A stretch of 17,182 nucleotides of DNA. It comes from Methanobacteriaceae archaeon. Its GTDB lineage: Archaea > Methanobacteriota > Methanobacteria > Methanobacteriales > Methanobacteriaceae. Where the stretch lies: positions 1-17,182 of the forward strand of contig CAAFWR010000116.1 in the NCBI GenBank assembly GCA_900766745.1, read 5' to 3'. Positions 9,816-17,182 of the stretch are shown here, in pieces. Position numbers and translations under genes: made by a program. Position 1 is the first letter of the stretch. Every line of letters starts with the position of its first letter. The notes beneath the pieces are model-generated. The model saw only the letters and a program-made list of their open reading frames with translations, was not told the origin of the DNA and did no database searches.

Positions 9816-11228
9816 ATGCGTTATACTTTAGCTAAACTAATGGGCAGAATGGCAGGGCCAGTGGCAAAATTAGGGCCAGGAGCTGGAACATCCTTTCCTG
9901 GAATTGTATTTTTAAAAATTGCCGGTTATGATGCATTAAAACAATTAGCCAGTGAATTAAAAATAGGTTCTATATTGATCACTGGTACAAATGGAAAAAC
10001 AACAACAACAACTTTATTAATTAAACTTTTTTCAAAAGAACTTGATATTAGAAGAAGTTATGAGAGTAATACAATTACTGCTATAACAACAGGTCTTCTA
10101 CAGGGCAGAGGAGATATTGGTGTTTTTGAATATGGTATTAGAGATAAAAAACATGGAATGCCAGACACTATTCAGGAGCTTATTGGTCCTGTAGGAGTTG
10201 TCTACACTACAATTTCCCGTGAACATGCTCAGGTTGCAGGAGTTAAAAATCCTTTCAATCAATATCTAGAAGCTAAAACATTATTAACAGACAATATGAA
10301 CCATGGAGTTATTGTAACAAATGCTGACGATCCAAGAACAGCCAATATTGGTTTAAACAAATCAAAAGACGTTAAAGTTAATTATTATGGGGTCGATGAT
10401 AAAAAAATCTCAGATATTTTTGAGGATGAAACAGTTGAATGTCCTAATTGTGGAACTCCATTAGAATACTCTCATAAGTTCATGAACCATAGGGGATTAT
10501 ATAAATGTCCTGATTGCGGTTTAGAAAGACCACAATTAAATGTTAGGTTAAAATCAATTGAATTTGAAGATACAAAATGGTTACTTAATATTGAAGGAAA
10601 TCTTTTTAACTATACTGTAAATAAGGACGTTTCCTTTAAACTACATTTAAAAGTACCTCCATTTGGTTTCCATAACGTTTACAATACATTAGCTTCCATA
10701 ACTGCCTTTGCAACATTCACACCAAATCCAGACAATATTGAAAAAACAGCAGAATCTGTATTTAACAATCTGGACATGTCATTTATTCCTCCTGGAAGAT
10801 TTGAAGTAGTAAATATCAATGGTAAAAAGGTAGGATTGGGACAAGGAGATAATGGAGATGCAGCTAAAATCAATGGATTATTTATGAACCAGTATATTGA
10901 AGGTCCATTGGAGTTTATATATACAACTCCAGATGTAGGTGAAGAAGAAATATTCCAGGATCACATTAAGGTTATAAGGGCTCTAAAACCAGATCATCTA
11001 ATTGTTGTTCCAGGCAGAAATTCGGTTGAAATAGCTGAAAAATACTATAACCAGATTAAAGATGAATTCAATTCAGAATTTTACCCATTAAGCTCTGATG
11101 ACATAGACTTAAGAATCAATAAACTTACAGAACTTGCTGAAAATTCTGATTATGATTATGTTATTATGACAGGATGCGGTGAAGAACAGGCAATGTGGGA
11201 AAATATCAAACAAAAGTTAATCAAATAA
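9816..11228 (+). CDS. MurT-like Mur ligase with zinc ribbon
   Basis: ATP-dependent amide-bond-forming ligase of the Mur superfamily. The 470-residue protein starts with a MurT-like segment and P-loop ITGTNGKTTTTT (55-66), followed by Mur-type EYGIRD (about 105-110), ISREHAQVAG (133-142), NADDPR and FGFHNVYN (283-290). A four-cysteine zinc ribbon, CPNC and CPDC (Cys209, 212, 231, 234), is inserted in the central domain, as in MurT. The C-terminal domain differs from bacterial MurT: I see GQGDNGDAAKING where MurT has a KNPAG-like motif, and no DISWLWD motif. No GatD partner lies beside it. In pseudomurein-walled methanogens such proteins are candidates for cell-wall peptide assembly or amidation (inference). 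The ATG at 9816 is preferred over TTG 9804 because GGTG (9806-9809) sits 6 bases before it. Confidence 0.85.
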   Translation: MRYTLAKLMGRMAGPVAKLGPGAGTSFPGIVFLKIAGYDALKQLASELKIGSILITGTNGKTTTTTLLIKLFSKELDIRRSYESNTITAITTGLLQGRGDIGVFEYGIRDKKHGMPDTIQELIGPVGVVYTTISREHAQVAGVKNPFNQYLEAKTLLTDNMNHGVIVTNADDPRTANIGLNKSKDVKVNYYGVDDKKISDIFEDETVECPNCGTPLEYSHKFMNHRGLYKCPDCGLERPQLNVRLKSIEFEDTKWLLNIEGNLFNYTVNKDVSFKLHLKVPPFGFHNVYNTLASITAFATFTPNPDNIEKTAESVFNNLDMSFIPPGRFEVVNINGKKVGLGQGDNGDAAKINGLFMNQYIEGPLEFIYTTPDVGEEEIFQDHIKVIRALKPDHLIVVPGRNSVEIAEKYYNQIKDEFNSEFYPLSSDDIDLRINKLTELAENSDYDYVIMTGCGEEQAMWENIKQKLIK

Positions 11229-11233
11229 CTTTT
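11212..11233. terminator. Bidirectional terminator shared by convergent genes
   Basis: AAAAGTTA (11212-11219) pairs perfectly with TAACTTTT (11226-11233) around a 6-base loop. Both strands run from the stem into T's. The TAA stop of the Mur ligase (11226-11228) is in one arm, and the TGA stop of the opposing gene (11223-11221) is in the loop. The two reading frames overlap by 8 bases. Confidence 0.6.
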
Positions 11234-11700
11234 TCATTGATAATCTCTTTTATTTTTAAGATTAAGCTGTCATCTGCTTCATCAAATTCTTTAAAAGAAG
11301 CATCAACCTTACAACCGCAGATATCGCAACAGCCAATAAGATATTCTGAACTGTTTTTCTTAAACAATATTCCAAAATACTTATCTTTCAGATGACCGTA
11401 TTTTGCAAACTCCTCTTCAGTTAACTTAACTGTGTAATCTTCAGTTGAATAAATGTCACATTCATTAATAACCGGTGCAAATGTAAGCATTCCAAGATAA
11501 ACAAACACGTTCTCATTTTTTAAAACTTTCAATACTTTTGTAGCGTAGCTGTCTGATTTTTCGATGCCATAGTCATCTAAATTATTAAAATCATTAGTTC
11601 CTAAAGTATAGTTGTCATAAACAATCACTGATACAAGTTCAGGGTCAATATAGCTGTCAGCTGTTTTTTCGATATTTTCAATAGTTTCTTTAACATTCAT
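11221..11700 (-). CDS. Hypothetical protein with C-terminal cysteine cluster
   Basis: Not recognised. The 159-residue soluble acidic protein has no signal peptide or membrane helix. It reads as alpha/beta, with an N-terminal helix (about 1-17), a strand-like VSVIVYDN, a middle part FVYLGMLTFAPVI, and the notable CCDICGC near 123-129, plus one more Cys at ECDIY. The cluster could bind zinc or an iron-sulfur centre, but it has only one CxxC, so this is a guess. There is no ribosome site before the ATG. A TATA-like aatatagta lies about 26 bases upstream, suggesting a leaderless mRNA. It converges on the Mur ligase with an 8-base overlap and diverges from the acetyltransferase gene. Confidence 0.75.
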   Translation of the reverse strand: MNVKETIENIEKTADSYIDPELVSVIVYDNYTLGTNDFNNLDDYGIEKSDSYATKVLKVLKNENVFVYLGMLTFAPVINECDIYSTEDYTVKLTEEEFAKYGHLKDKYFGILFKKNSSEYLIGCCDICGCKVDASFKEFDEADDSLILKIKEIINEKVI

Positions 11701-11721
11701 TAGATTAATTATGATTATTGT

Positions 11722-11730
11722 ACTATATTA
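11722..11730 (-). promoter_or_regulatory. TATA-like element for the 11221-11700 gene
   Basis: On the minus strand aatatagta is centred about 26 bases before the ATG at 11700, with no Shine-Dalgarno site between. This is consistent with a leaderless transcript. Confidence 0.4.
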
Positions 11731-11787
11731 CAATTTCTTATTGATAAATAAAAAGATGAATATAGCATCAAACATAATATTTGATTA

Positions 11788-12315
11788 ATGAAGTTTACAA
11801 CTAAACATTTAGTCTTAAGACCATGGGTTGAAAGCGATGCAATGTGGCTTTATCACTATGCAAAAAATCCAAAAATTGGTCCTGTTGCAGGCTGGCCACC
11901 ACATGAATCAGTTGAAGATAGCAAGCAAGTCATCAAAACTGTGTTTTCCAAAAAAGAAACTTATGCTATTGTATTTAATGGAAAAGCTATTGGCTGCGTT
12001 GGTATTCTTCTCTATCCTGACGGCAATCATTATTGGGGCGAAGGAAACGGCGAGCTTGGATACTGGATTGGAGAACAATTCTGGGGTTTGGGACTAGTTG
12101 TAGAGGCTTCTAAAAGACTTTTGGAACATGCCTTTAAAGATTTAGAGTTAACCAATGTATTTGCAACATTTAAAGAGGGAAATAATCAATCAAAAAGGGT
12201 TCTTCAAAAATTAGGATTTGATTATTATGATGAGCTCTACAATGTTGATTATAGAAACAGGTCTTTTAAAGAAATAGTAATGTATTTAAAAGCTGAGGAA
12301 TATTATTTTAAATGA
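11788..12315 (+). CDS. GNAT-family N-acetyltransferase (RimJ/RimL type)
   Basis: Transfers an acetyl group from acetyl-CoA to an amine; the acceptor is unknown and could be a protein N-terminus or a small molecule. The 175-residue single domain matches the RimJ/RimL branch: LVLRPWVESDA at 8-18, the acetyl-CoA binding motif A as ELGYWIGEQFWGLGLVVEA (89-107), and the C-terminal NQSKRVLQKLGF (133-144). The motif-A loop reads FWGLGLV rather than the more usual YWGKGYA, which may alter cofactor contacts. There is no clear ribosome site before the ATG, and an AT box near 11759-11765 would fit a leaderless start. The nitroreductase gene follows after 9 bases, so the two are likely co-transcribed. 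Confidence 0.88.
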   Translation: MKFTTKHLVLRPWVESDAMWLYHYAKNPKIGPVAGWPPHESVEDSKQVIKTVFSKKETYAIVFNGKAIGCVGILLYPDGNHYWGEGNGELGYWIGEQFWGLGLVVEASKRLLEHAFKDLELTNVFATFKEGNNQSKRVLQKLGFDYYDELYNVDYRNRSFKEIVMYLKAEEYYFK

Positions 12316-12324
12316 GGAATTCTT

Positions 12325-12861
12325 ATGGAAACTTTTGATGCAATAAATTCAAGAAAAAGTATTCGAGGTTATAAAGATGATCAAATTACAGAAAGTGAGT
12401 TATCTGCAATTTTAGAGGTAGCTAATAAAGCTCCAAATGCAGGCCCTTTTCATGTTACTGTAATTCAAAACAAGGAATTTTTAACTGAGATTAATGACAA
12501 AACCAAGATGAAAATGTTAGCCAGTGAAGGATTTATGAAAGAAAGAGCCTCAATACCAGGTTATGAACCTTTATACAATGCCCCTACTCTAGTTGTGGTT
12601 TCAACTCCTGAAACTCCATTTTCACAGATTAATGCTTCAGCAGCTATTACCACAATGGCTATTGCAGCAACTGATCTCGGTATTGGAAGCTGTTATGTTG
12701 TCTCTCCAGTTCAGACATTAATAGAGCCTGATGTTCTTTTAAGATTAGATCTTCCAGAAGGTTTCATTCCAATATCTGGCCTTTTACTTGGTTATGAAAG
12801 TGATAACAAGATTGAAAGCCCTGAACGTGAAGTTCCAGATAATTTTAATTATATTTTATAG
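12325..12861 (+). CDS. Nitroreductase family FMN protein
   Basis: Flavin-dependent oxidoreductase fold that uses NAD(P)H or another donor to reduce nitro compounds, quinones or similar substrates; the native substrate is unknown. The 178-residue protein has the family marks: SRKSIRGY (9-16), which grips the FMN phosphate; NAPTLVVVS (85-93); the helix AAITTMAIAATDLGIGSC (106-123); and GLLLGY near 152-157. It is at the short end for the family, which is common for methanogen and clostridial versions. GAGGA upstream of the ATG gives a clear start. It sits in a row with the acetyltransferase (9-base gap) and the zinc-ribbon membrane protein (5-base gap), which suggests one operon; no shared pathway is evident. 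Confidence 0.88.
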   Translation: METFDAINSRKSIRGYKDDQITESELSAILEVANKAPNAGPFHVTVIQNKEFLTEINDKTKMKMLASEGFMKERASIPGYEPLYNAPTLVVVSTPETPFSQINASAAITTMAIAATDLGIGSCYVVSPVQTLIEPDVLLRLDLPEGFIPISGLLLGYESDNKIESPEREVPDNFNYIL

Positions 12862-12866
12862 ATTTG

Positions 12867-13232
12867 ATGGCCATGGTAAGAATTTGCAGTAATTGTAATT
12901 ATGAAAATAAGGACGAGTATGACTTTTGCGCCAAGTGCGGAACACCACTTACAGAAAACTCTAACCAGCTAAGGATGGGCATTAGTGAAAAGTCTAAAAG
13001 GAATTTAATCATTATTTCTTATTTAATTACAATTGTTTTATCATGGGGTGGTGTTTTAATTTACTTTTTAAGAGCTAAATATTCTGTTGGATATTTAGGT
13101 TTCTTTGGTATTTTCATGCCATTTTATCTAATTCAGGCTCCAGATAAAAAAATAAGAAAACATGGTTATGTAATGTTATTGATTTCAATAATAGGTATTG
13201 CACTGTCTTTTTACTTATTATTTTACAAATAA
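12867..13232 (+). CDS. Zinc-ribbon membrane protein
   Basis: Small protein of unknown role, 121 residues from the ATG at 12867. The N-terminus carries a zinc ribbon, CSNC then CAKC with ten residues between the pairs (Cys7, 10, 21, 24). Three hydrophobic segments follow (about 46-66, 72-90 and 96-118), so the ribbon should sit in the cytosol next to the membrane. Such zinc-ribbon plus membrane-helix proteins are common in Methanobacteriales. The start is uncertain: TTG 12864, ATG 12867 and ATG 12873 are all in frame and no strong ribosome site picks one. It starts 5 bases after the nitroreductase stop, implying coupled translation. Confidence 0.75.
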   Translation: MAMVRICSNCNYENKDEYDFCAKCGTPLTENSNQLRMGISEKSKRNLIIISYLITIVLSWGGVLIYFLRAKYSVGYLGFFGIFMPFYLIQAPDKKIRKHGYVMLLISIIGIALSFYLLFYK

Positions 13233-13237
13233 CATTT

Positions 13238-13729
13238 TTAGACGAAATGGAATGCGATGTCTCCACTTAAGACACTACTTATCACTGCCAAATAGTCTAT
13301 TTGAGCGTTTTCTGTTGCTGCCTGTATTGCTGGTGCACGGTCATATCCTTCTCCCCAGTCATAGCCTCTGATATTGTCTACAATGCTTCCGCCAAATATT
13401 CGCTCAGCTGCAGCATTATTTACTGTTATCACGAGATTAGGTCTTGTGTGGTATGTGTACTCCATTATGTCTGCTGCTGCTTGATAGGGTCTGTCTGGAT
13501 GGTCGTAATGGATGTTGTGTAATGTTTCTCCCTCAGCATTTGTTGAGCTTCCAGGATAAATCCAGTTAAATCCTTTAGTCAAGCTCCAGGTTGCAGCCAT
13601 ATCCATTCCAGGTGCAGATTCTCCACCTTCACTTGTGTCTGCTGCAAGAATTAAAACATTTGCACTAGCTATAAATCCAATGATTATTAGTATGATTATT
13701 ATTGGAATTATCTTTACAATAGTTTTCAT
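13238..13729 (-). CDS. Exported or membrane-anchored protein of unknown function
   Basis: Not recognised. The 163-residue protein opens with MKTIVK and a long isoleucine-rich hydrophobic segment (about 6-29). It could be a signal peptide cut near SANVLILAADTS or an uncleaved anchor. The rest is hydrophilic, without cysteine, and rich in small, acidic and aromatic residues. Motifs such as NWIYPGSSTNAEG, HYDHPDRPYQAA and RGYDWGEGYDRAP resemble no family I know. It converges on the zinc-ribbon gene with only 5 bases between stop codons. Its promoter lies in the same short gap as that of prs. There is no ribosome site; a TATA-like box about 27 bases before the ATG suggests a leaderless mRNA. Confidence 0.75.
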   Translation of the reverse strand: MKTIVKIIPIIIILIIIGFIASANVLILAADTSEGGESAPGMDMAATWSLTKGFNWIYPGSSTNAEGETLHNIHYDHPDRPYQAAADIMEYTYHTRPNLVITVNNAAAERIFGGSIVDNIRGYDWGEGYDRAPAIQAATENAQIDYLAVISSVLSGDIAFHFV

Positions 13730-13749
13730 GTGTGGTATTTATTGCAGTT

Positions 13750-13774
13750 TTTTATTATAAACTTATTTATAATT
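13750..13774. promoter_or_regulatory. Compact divergent promoter between the exported protein and prs
   Basis: The near-palindromic box tttattataaac (13751-13762) reads as a TATA element on both strands. On the minus strand it is about 27 bases before the ATG at 13729 (leaderless). On the plus strand it would give a start near 13784, leaving a short leader with the ribosome site GGTGA at 13795-13799 before prs. A second AT box, tttataat, lies at 13767-13774. Confidence 0.4.
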
Positions 13775-13806
13775 CCTAAAACAAAAATTATTTTGGTGAA
13801 TTTTAT

Positions 13807-14703
13807 ATGATTATTGGTGGTTCAACATCTCAAGATCTTGCAGCTAAAGTAGCTGAGAAATTAGGGAAAGAATTATGTTATGTGGAAAACAAGAAGTTTC
13901 CAGATGGGGAAAGATATTTAAAGATTAATGGAGCTGTCGAAGAGGAAGTAACCATTATCCAGTCAACCGGTTATCCTCAGGATGAAAATATTCTTGAATT
14001 GCTATTTTTAATCAAAACCGCTAAAGATATTGGAGCTAAAAAGGTTCGTGTTGTAATGCCTTATATGGGTTATGCCCGTCAGGAAAAACGTTTTAATCCT
14101 GGGGAAGCTGTTTCCGCTAAAATCGTTGCTGAACTGGTTGAGTCTGCAGGTGCTGATGAGTTTATCACTTTCAATATCCATGAAAAGTGTGTTCTCGATT
14201 TCTTCAACATCCCTGCTAAGAGCCTCTCTGCAATACCTGCAATAGCCAAGTTTGTTGGAAAAAACAATGATGATCTTTTAATTGTTGCACCAGATAAAGG
14301 AGCTTACGGTTTTGCCCGTGAAATCGCTGAAATTTTAGACTGCCAGTGCACTTACCTTTCCAAGGTTCGCCACAGCGGTGACAATGTGGAAACAAGAATC
14401 GTTGATGTTAGGTGCGACGGTGCATCTGAAGAGACCGTCAATGTAGATGCAGTTAAAGGTAAAAGAGCTATTATCATTGATGATATTATAGCTACAGGCG
14501 GTACAATCGTCAATGCTATAAACATTTTAAAGGCACATGGTGCTGAATCTGTTGATGTTTGCTGTGTTCACCCAATACTTGTAAATGGTGCTACAGCAAG
14601 AATATACAATGCAGGTGCCAGAAGCATAATTTCAACAAACAGCATATCCTCAGACACATCACGTGTCTCTCTAGCAGATATTATTGCTGAAGAGATAAAA
14701 TAG
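13807..14703 (+). CDS. prs: Ribose-phosphate pyrophosphokinase (PRPP synthase)
   Basis: Makes phosphoribosyl pyrophosphate from ribose 5-phosphate and ATP, feeding purine, pyrimidine, histidine and, in methanogens, methanopterin-type cofactor synthesis; cytosolic. The 298-residue protein is slightly shorter than bacterial PRPP synthases, as usual in archaea. Visible motifs: FPDGERYLKI (31-40), YMGYARQEKRFNPGE (86-100, the flexible loop), His125 in NIHEK, APDKGAYGFA (161-170), and the PRPP loop AIIIDDIIATGGT (221-233). GGTGA 7 bases before the ATG fixes the start. It leads a probable operon with a 98-residue hypothetical gene and uvrB. Confidence 0.95.
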   Translation: MIIGGSTSQDLAAKVAEKLGKELCYVENKKFPDGERYLKINGAVEEEVTIIQSTGYPQDENILELLFLIKTAKDIGAKKVRVVMPYMGYARQEKRFNPGEAVSAKIVAELVESAGADEFITFNIHEKCVLDFFNIPAKSLSAIPAIAKFVGKNNDDLLIVAPDKGAYGFAREIAEILDCQCTYLSKVRHSGDNVETRIVDVRCDGASEETVNVDAVKGKRAIIIDDIIATGGTIVNAINILKAHGAESVDVCCVHPILVNGATARIYNAGARSIISTNSISSDTSRVSLADIIAEEIK

Positions 14704-14731
14704 TCCTCAAATGCTCTTAGGTGGTGTTTAT

Positions 14732-15028
14732 ATGGAAACAGATAAAGACATTATAAAAGAAGACCTAATGGAAAAATCCAATAACATTTTAAAAAAATAT
14801 AATGAACCTTATATTGTTGATAATATAGCTATTATGAACTCCAGAGACAATATAAACTTTCTTGGAAACCTAAGAGTAATGGTTGACGATTCAGTTAAAA
14901 GCATAAAAAAAGATCTAGAAGCAGCATTCAGGGAATATGATAACGTAACAATAAGGGAGAGAAAAGTCATTCCATGCTGCGAACCTCCATACGTTCATAT
15001 TAGTTTCAATATCAAAATAAATAAATAG
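14732..15028 (+). CDS. Conserved-looking small protein of unknown function
   Basis: Not recognised. 98 residues, highly charged, no signal or membrane helix. An N-terminal helix rich in Lys, Glu and Asn is followed by a strand-helix-strand pattern (VDNIAIMNSRD, LRVMVDDSVKSIKKDLEAAF, VTIRERKVI) that could be a ferredoxin-like fold; this is inference. A CCEPP motif near 82-86 precedes the last strand. The ATG at 14732 is chosen over in-frame ATG 14711 because AGGTGGTG (14719-14726) lies 5 bases upstream of it. It sits 28 bases after prs and 38 before uvrB, so it is probably part of their transcript. Confidence 0.75.
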   Translation: METDKDIIKEDLMEKSNNILKKYNEPYIVDNIAIMNSRDNINFLGNLRVMVDDSVKSIKKDLEAAFREYDNVTIRERKVIPCCEPPYVHISFNIKINK

Positions 15029-15066
15029 TAGTAATAAGGTTTAATAATTTAGGGAGATGAACAACT

Positions 15067-17028
15067 ATGAAACAGTTTCAACTAAATTCACCATATAAAC
15101 CTTTAGGAGACCAGCCGAAAGCTATAGAATCACTGTCAAAAGGATTTCTTGATGGAAAAAAAGAACAGACGCTATTAGGTGTAACAGGGTCTGGTAAAAC
15201 ATTTACCATGGCAAACATTATTGAAAAAGTTCAAAAGCCAACACTTATTATTTCTCACAACAAAACCCTAGCAGCACAGCTATATGAAGAGTTCAAAGAA
15301 TTCTTTCCAGACAACGCTGTAGAATATTTTGTAAGCTATTATGATTATTACCAGCCAGAGGCTTACGTCCCAAGAACAGACACATTCATTGATAAAGAAG
15401 CATCAATCAATGAAGAAATAGACACAATGAGACACTCTGCAACACAGTCCCTTCTTTCCCGTGACGACGTTATTGTTGTATCAAGCGTATCATGTATCTA
15501 TGGTATAGGATCTCCTGAAGACTATGGTGAATTTGCATTTCCAGTAGCTGTAGGAGACATTTATGACCGTGACGACATCATAAAGCAGCTAATTTTCATG
15601 CAGTACGAACGTAACGACATAGAATTTGACAGAGGTCAGTTCAGAGTCCGTGGAGATGTAATCGAAATCAATCCTGTAGACGGAACATCACCAATAAGGA
15701 TAGAGCTATTTGGAGATGAAATCGACGGAATTGGTCTCATCGATAAGGTTACAGGTAAAAAGACAGAGACGCTGCAGAGATACATGATTTTCCCTGCAAA
15801 GCACTTTGTAGTAGGTCAAGACAGACTGGAAACAGCAATAAAGGACATAAACCAGGAACTGGATCAAAGATTACTGGAACTGAACCAGACAAACAAGTTC
15901 TTAGAAGCACAAAGACTGGAGCAGAGAACACGTTTTGACGTTGAGATGCTAAACGAAATGGGATACTGTCCAGGTGTTGAGAACTACTCAATGCACTTAT
16001 CAGCAAGAAAATGGGGAGATACACCATATTCTCTTCTTAAATACTTCCCAGATGACTACCTGACAATAATCGACGAATCCCACGTAACAGTTCCACAAAT
16101 CAGAGGAATGTACAATGGAGACAAGGCACGTAAACAGACCCTTGTAGACCACGGATTCAGGCTCCCATCAGCAAAGGAAAACAGACCATTAAGATTCGAT
16201 GAGTTTGAAGCAAGCGTTGATCAGGTTCTCTACGTATCAGCAACACCAAGTCAATACGAGCTATCACGATCAACAAATATAGTGGAGCAAATCAACAGGC
16301 CAACAGGACTGGTGGACCCTGAAATAATAATAAGGCCTGTAAAAGGTCAGGTAGAAGATCTCCTTGGAGAGGTTCAAAAAAGAGCAGAGAAAGACGAAAG
16401 GGTTCTTGTAACAACACTAACCAAAAGAATGGCAGAAGACCTAACAGACTACTTTGCAAAAATAGGCGTGAAAGTAAGATACATGCACTCAGATATAGAC
16501 ACCCTAGAAAGGGTAGAGATAATCGATGACCTTAGAAGAGGAACATTTGACGTGTTAGTAGGAGTAAACCTATTAAGAGAAGGACTAGACTTACCTGAAG
16601 TCTCATTAGTAGGAATTCTAGATGCAGACAAAGAAGGATTTTTAAGAAACCAGACATCACTTATCCAGACAATCGGAAGAGCAGCAAGAAACGTCAACGG
16701 AAAAGTAATAATGTATGTTGATGAAATGACAGATTCAGTAAAAAACGCAATGGATATAACAAACAAAAGAAGAAAAATTCAGCTAAAATATAATGAATTA
16801 CATAATATAACTCCAAAGACAACAACACGTACAATAAAAGAGAAAAAGGAAAAAGAGGAAAGCTATGACAAAACAGCTATGGACATAAGCAAGATGCCAA
16901 AAGACGAACTTAATCTGTTGATAAAAGATCTTGAAAGCGACATGAAAGAAGCTGCTAAAAACTTAAACTTCGAAAAAGCAGCAGAGATAAGAAACAAGCT
17001 ATTTACAATAAAAGAGATGAAAAATTAA
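15067..17028 (+). CDS. uvrB: Excinuclease ABC subunit UvrB
   Basis: Damage-verifying helicase-like subunit of UvrABC nucleotide excision repair: it is loaded by UvrA, then recruits UvrC for the two incisions. The 653-residue protein is full length. It has Walker A GVTGSGKT (38-45), the DNA-clamping beta-hairpin [17 protein letters not shown] (90-106), DESH (336-339), helicase motif [16 protein letters not shown] and QTIGRAARN, a Lys/Glu-rich linker, and a C-terminal UVR helical hairpin (about 612-650) that contacts UvrC. GGAGATGA at 15053-15060 supports the start. UvrABC in archaea is limited to some methanogens, halophiles and others and is thought to come from bacteria. uvrA and uvrC are not in the window. 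A hairpin terminator covers its stop codon. Confidence 0.98.
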   Translation: MKQFQLNSPYKPLGDQPKAIESLSKGFLDGKKEQTLLGVTGSGKTFTMANIIEKVQKPTLIISHNKTLAAQLYEEFKEFFPDNAVEYFVSYYDYYQPEAYVPRTDTFIDKEASINEEIDTMRHSATQSLLSRDDVIVVSSVSCIYGIGSPEDYGEFAFPVAVGDIYDRDDIIKQLIFMQYERNDIEFDRGQFRVRGDVIEINPVDGTSPIRIELFGDEIDGIGLIDKVTGKKTETLQRYMIFPAKHFVVGQDRLETAIKDINQELDQRLLELNQTNKFLEAQRLEQRTRFDVEMLNEMGYCPGVENYSMHLSARKWGDTPYSLLKYFPDDYLTIIDESHVTVPQIRGMYNGDKARKQTLVDHGFRLPSAKENRPLRFDEFEASVDQVLYVSATPSQYELSRSTNIVEQINRPTGLVDPEIIIRPVKGQVEDLLGEVQKRAEKDERVLVTTLTKRMAEDLTDYFAKIGVKVRYMHSDIDTLERVEIIDDLRRGTFDVLVGVNLLREGLDLPEVSLVGILDADKEGFLRNQTSLIQTIGRAARNVNGKVIMYVDEMTDSVKNAMDITNKRRKIQLKYNELHNITPKTTTRTIKEKKEKEESYDKTAMDISKMPKDELNLLIKDLESDMKEAAKNLNFEKAAEIRNKLFTIKEMKN

Positions 17029-17056
17029 TTATTTTTCATCTTTATTTCTACTTTTT
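17015..17056 (+). terminator. Strong hairpin terminator of uvrB
   Basis: AGATGAAAAAT (17015-17025) pairs perfectly, 11 bp, with ATTTTTCATCT (17031-17041). The 5-base loop holds the TAA stop codon. T-rich sequence follows to about 17056. The left arm encodes the last residues of UvrB. Confidence 0.7.
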
Positions 17057-17064
17057 CATATGCT

Positions 17065-17083
17065 GGCTCTGTCAAAATTTATA
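17065..17083. repeat. Right arm of 19-bp inverted repeat, element-end-like
   Basis: ggctctgtcaaaatttata is the reverse complement of 80-98 with one mismatch. It would be the left end of an element extending beyond the right edge. Inside it lie an AT palindrome (atcataa, 2-base gap, ttatgat; 17098-17113) and blocks (gatttttatc, ttttgttgtt) that match inverted blocks beside the left arm. No transposase ORF is visible before the window ends. Confidence 0.5.
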
Positions 17084-17182
17084 TTGATTTGATTTTTATC
17101 ATAATTTTATGATTTTTTATTTTTGTTGTTTTATTGTTGTTTATTTTTGAAAAAAAGAGCGTAAATTTAATATAATAAGTGG

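Noticed and set aside
4964..11228. cobQ as the GatD-like partner of the MurT-like ligase
   Set aside because: The gene has the full N-terminal ATPase domain and length of adenosylcobyric acid synthase, is on the other strand, and is separated by lonB and other genes.
9816..11228. Coenzyme F430 synthetase (CfbE) as identity of the Mur ligase
   Set aside because: The N-terminus and the four-cysteine ribbon match the MurT group better, and no other cfb gene is adjacent.
11195..11395. 66-codon plus-strand ORF after the Mur ligase
   Set aside because: It overlaps the end of the ligase and lies antisense to the better supported minus-strand gene at 11221-11700.

Overview
The window looks like chromosomal DNA of a gut methanogen of the order Methanobacteriales, most likely Methanobrevibacter (inference). 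The evidence is low GC, Shine-Dalgarno sites of the GGTGAT/GGAGG type, archaeal TATA boxes, T-rich terminators, an archaeal HMG-CoA synthase/thiolase pair, a membrane-anchored archaeal LonB, an archaeal-type PRPP synthase, cobyric acid synthase and a MurT-like Mur ligase. No rRNA, tRNA, CRISPR array or transposase was seen. The content is mostly housekeeping with a few small lineage-type genes.

Layout: 80-98 is one arm of a 19-bp inverted repeat whose partner lies at 17065-17083. 191-2398 is a two-gene operon for the first steps of the mevalonate pathway, which feeds archaeal lipid synthesis. 2490-2945 (-) is a small exported protein. 2946-3348 has no intact gene but holds a possible broken membrane-protein fragment. 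3349-4696 (-) is a MATE-family transporter whose natural start, with a good ribosome site, is out of frame with the body of the gene. 4964-6508 (-) is cobQ for cobamide synthesis. 6720-8696 is lonB, divergent from cobQ. 8853-9764 is an ADP-ribosylglycohydrolase and 9816-11228 a MurT-like ligase with a zinc ribbon. The ligase overlaps tail to tail with a cysteine-containing hypothetical gene (11221-11700, -). 11788-13232 is a GNAT acetyltransferase, nitroreductase and zinc-ribbon membrane protein cluster. 13238-13729 (-) is an exported hypothetical protein. 13807-17028 is prs, a 98-residue hypothetical gene and uvrB, probably co-transcribed.

The genes do not form one system. The main points worth a second look are: the 5' frameshift in the MATE gene; the edge inverted repeats, which look like inner ends of two copies of a mobile element lying outside the window; the MurT-like ligase with an atypical C-terminal domain and no GatD neighbour; terminator hairpins that overlap stop codons at several loci; the missing DUF35 gene beside the thiolase/HMG-CoA synthase pair; and several genes with no Shine-Dalgarno site and a TATA box about 26 bases before the start codon, suggesting leaderless mRNAs.
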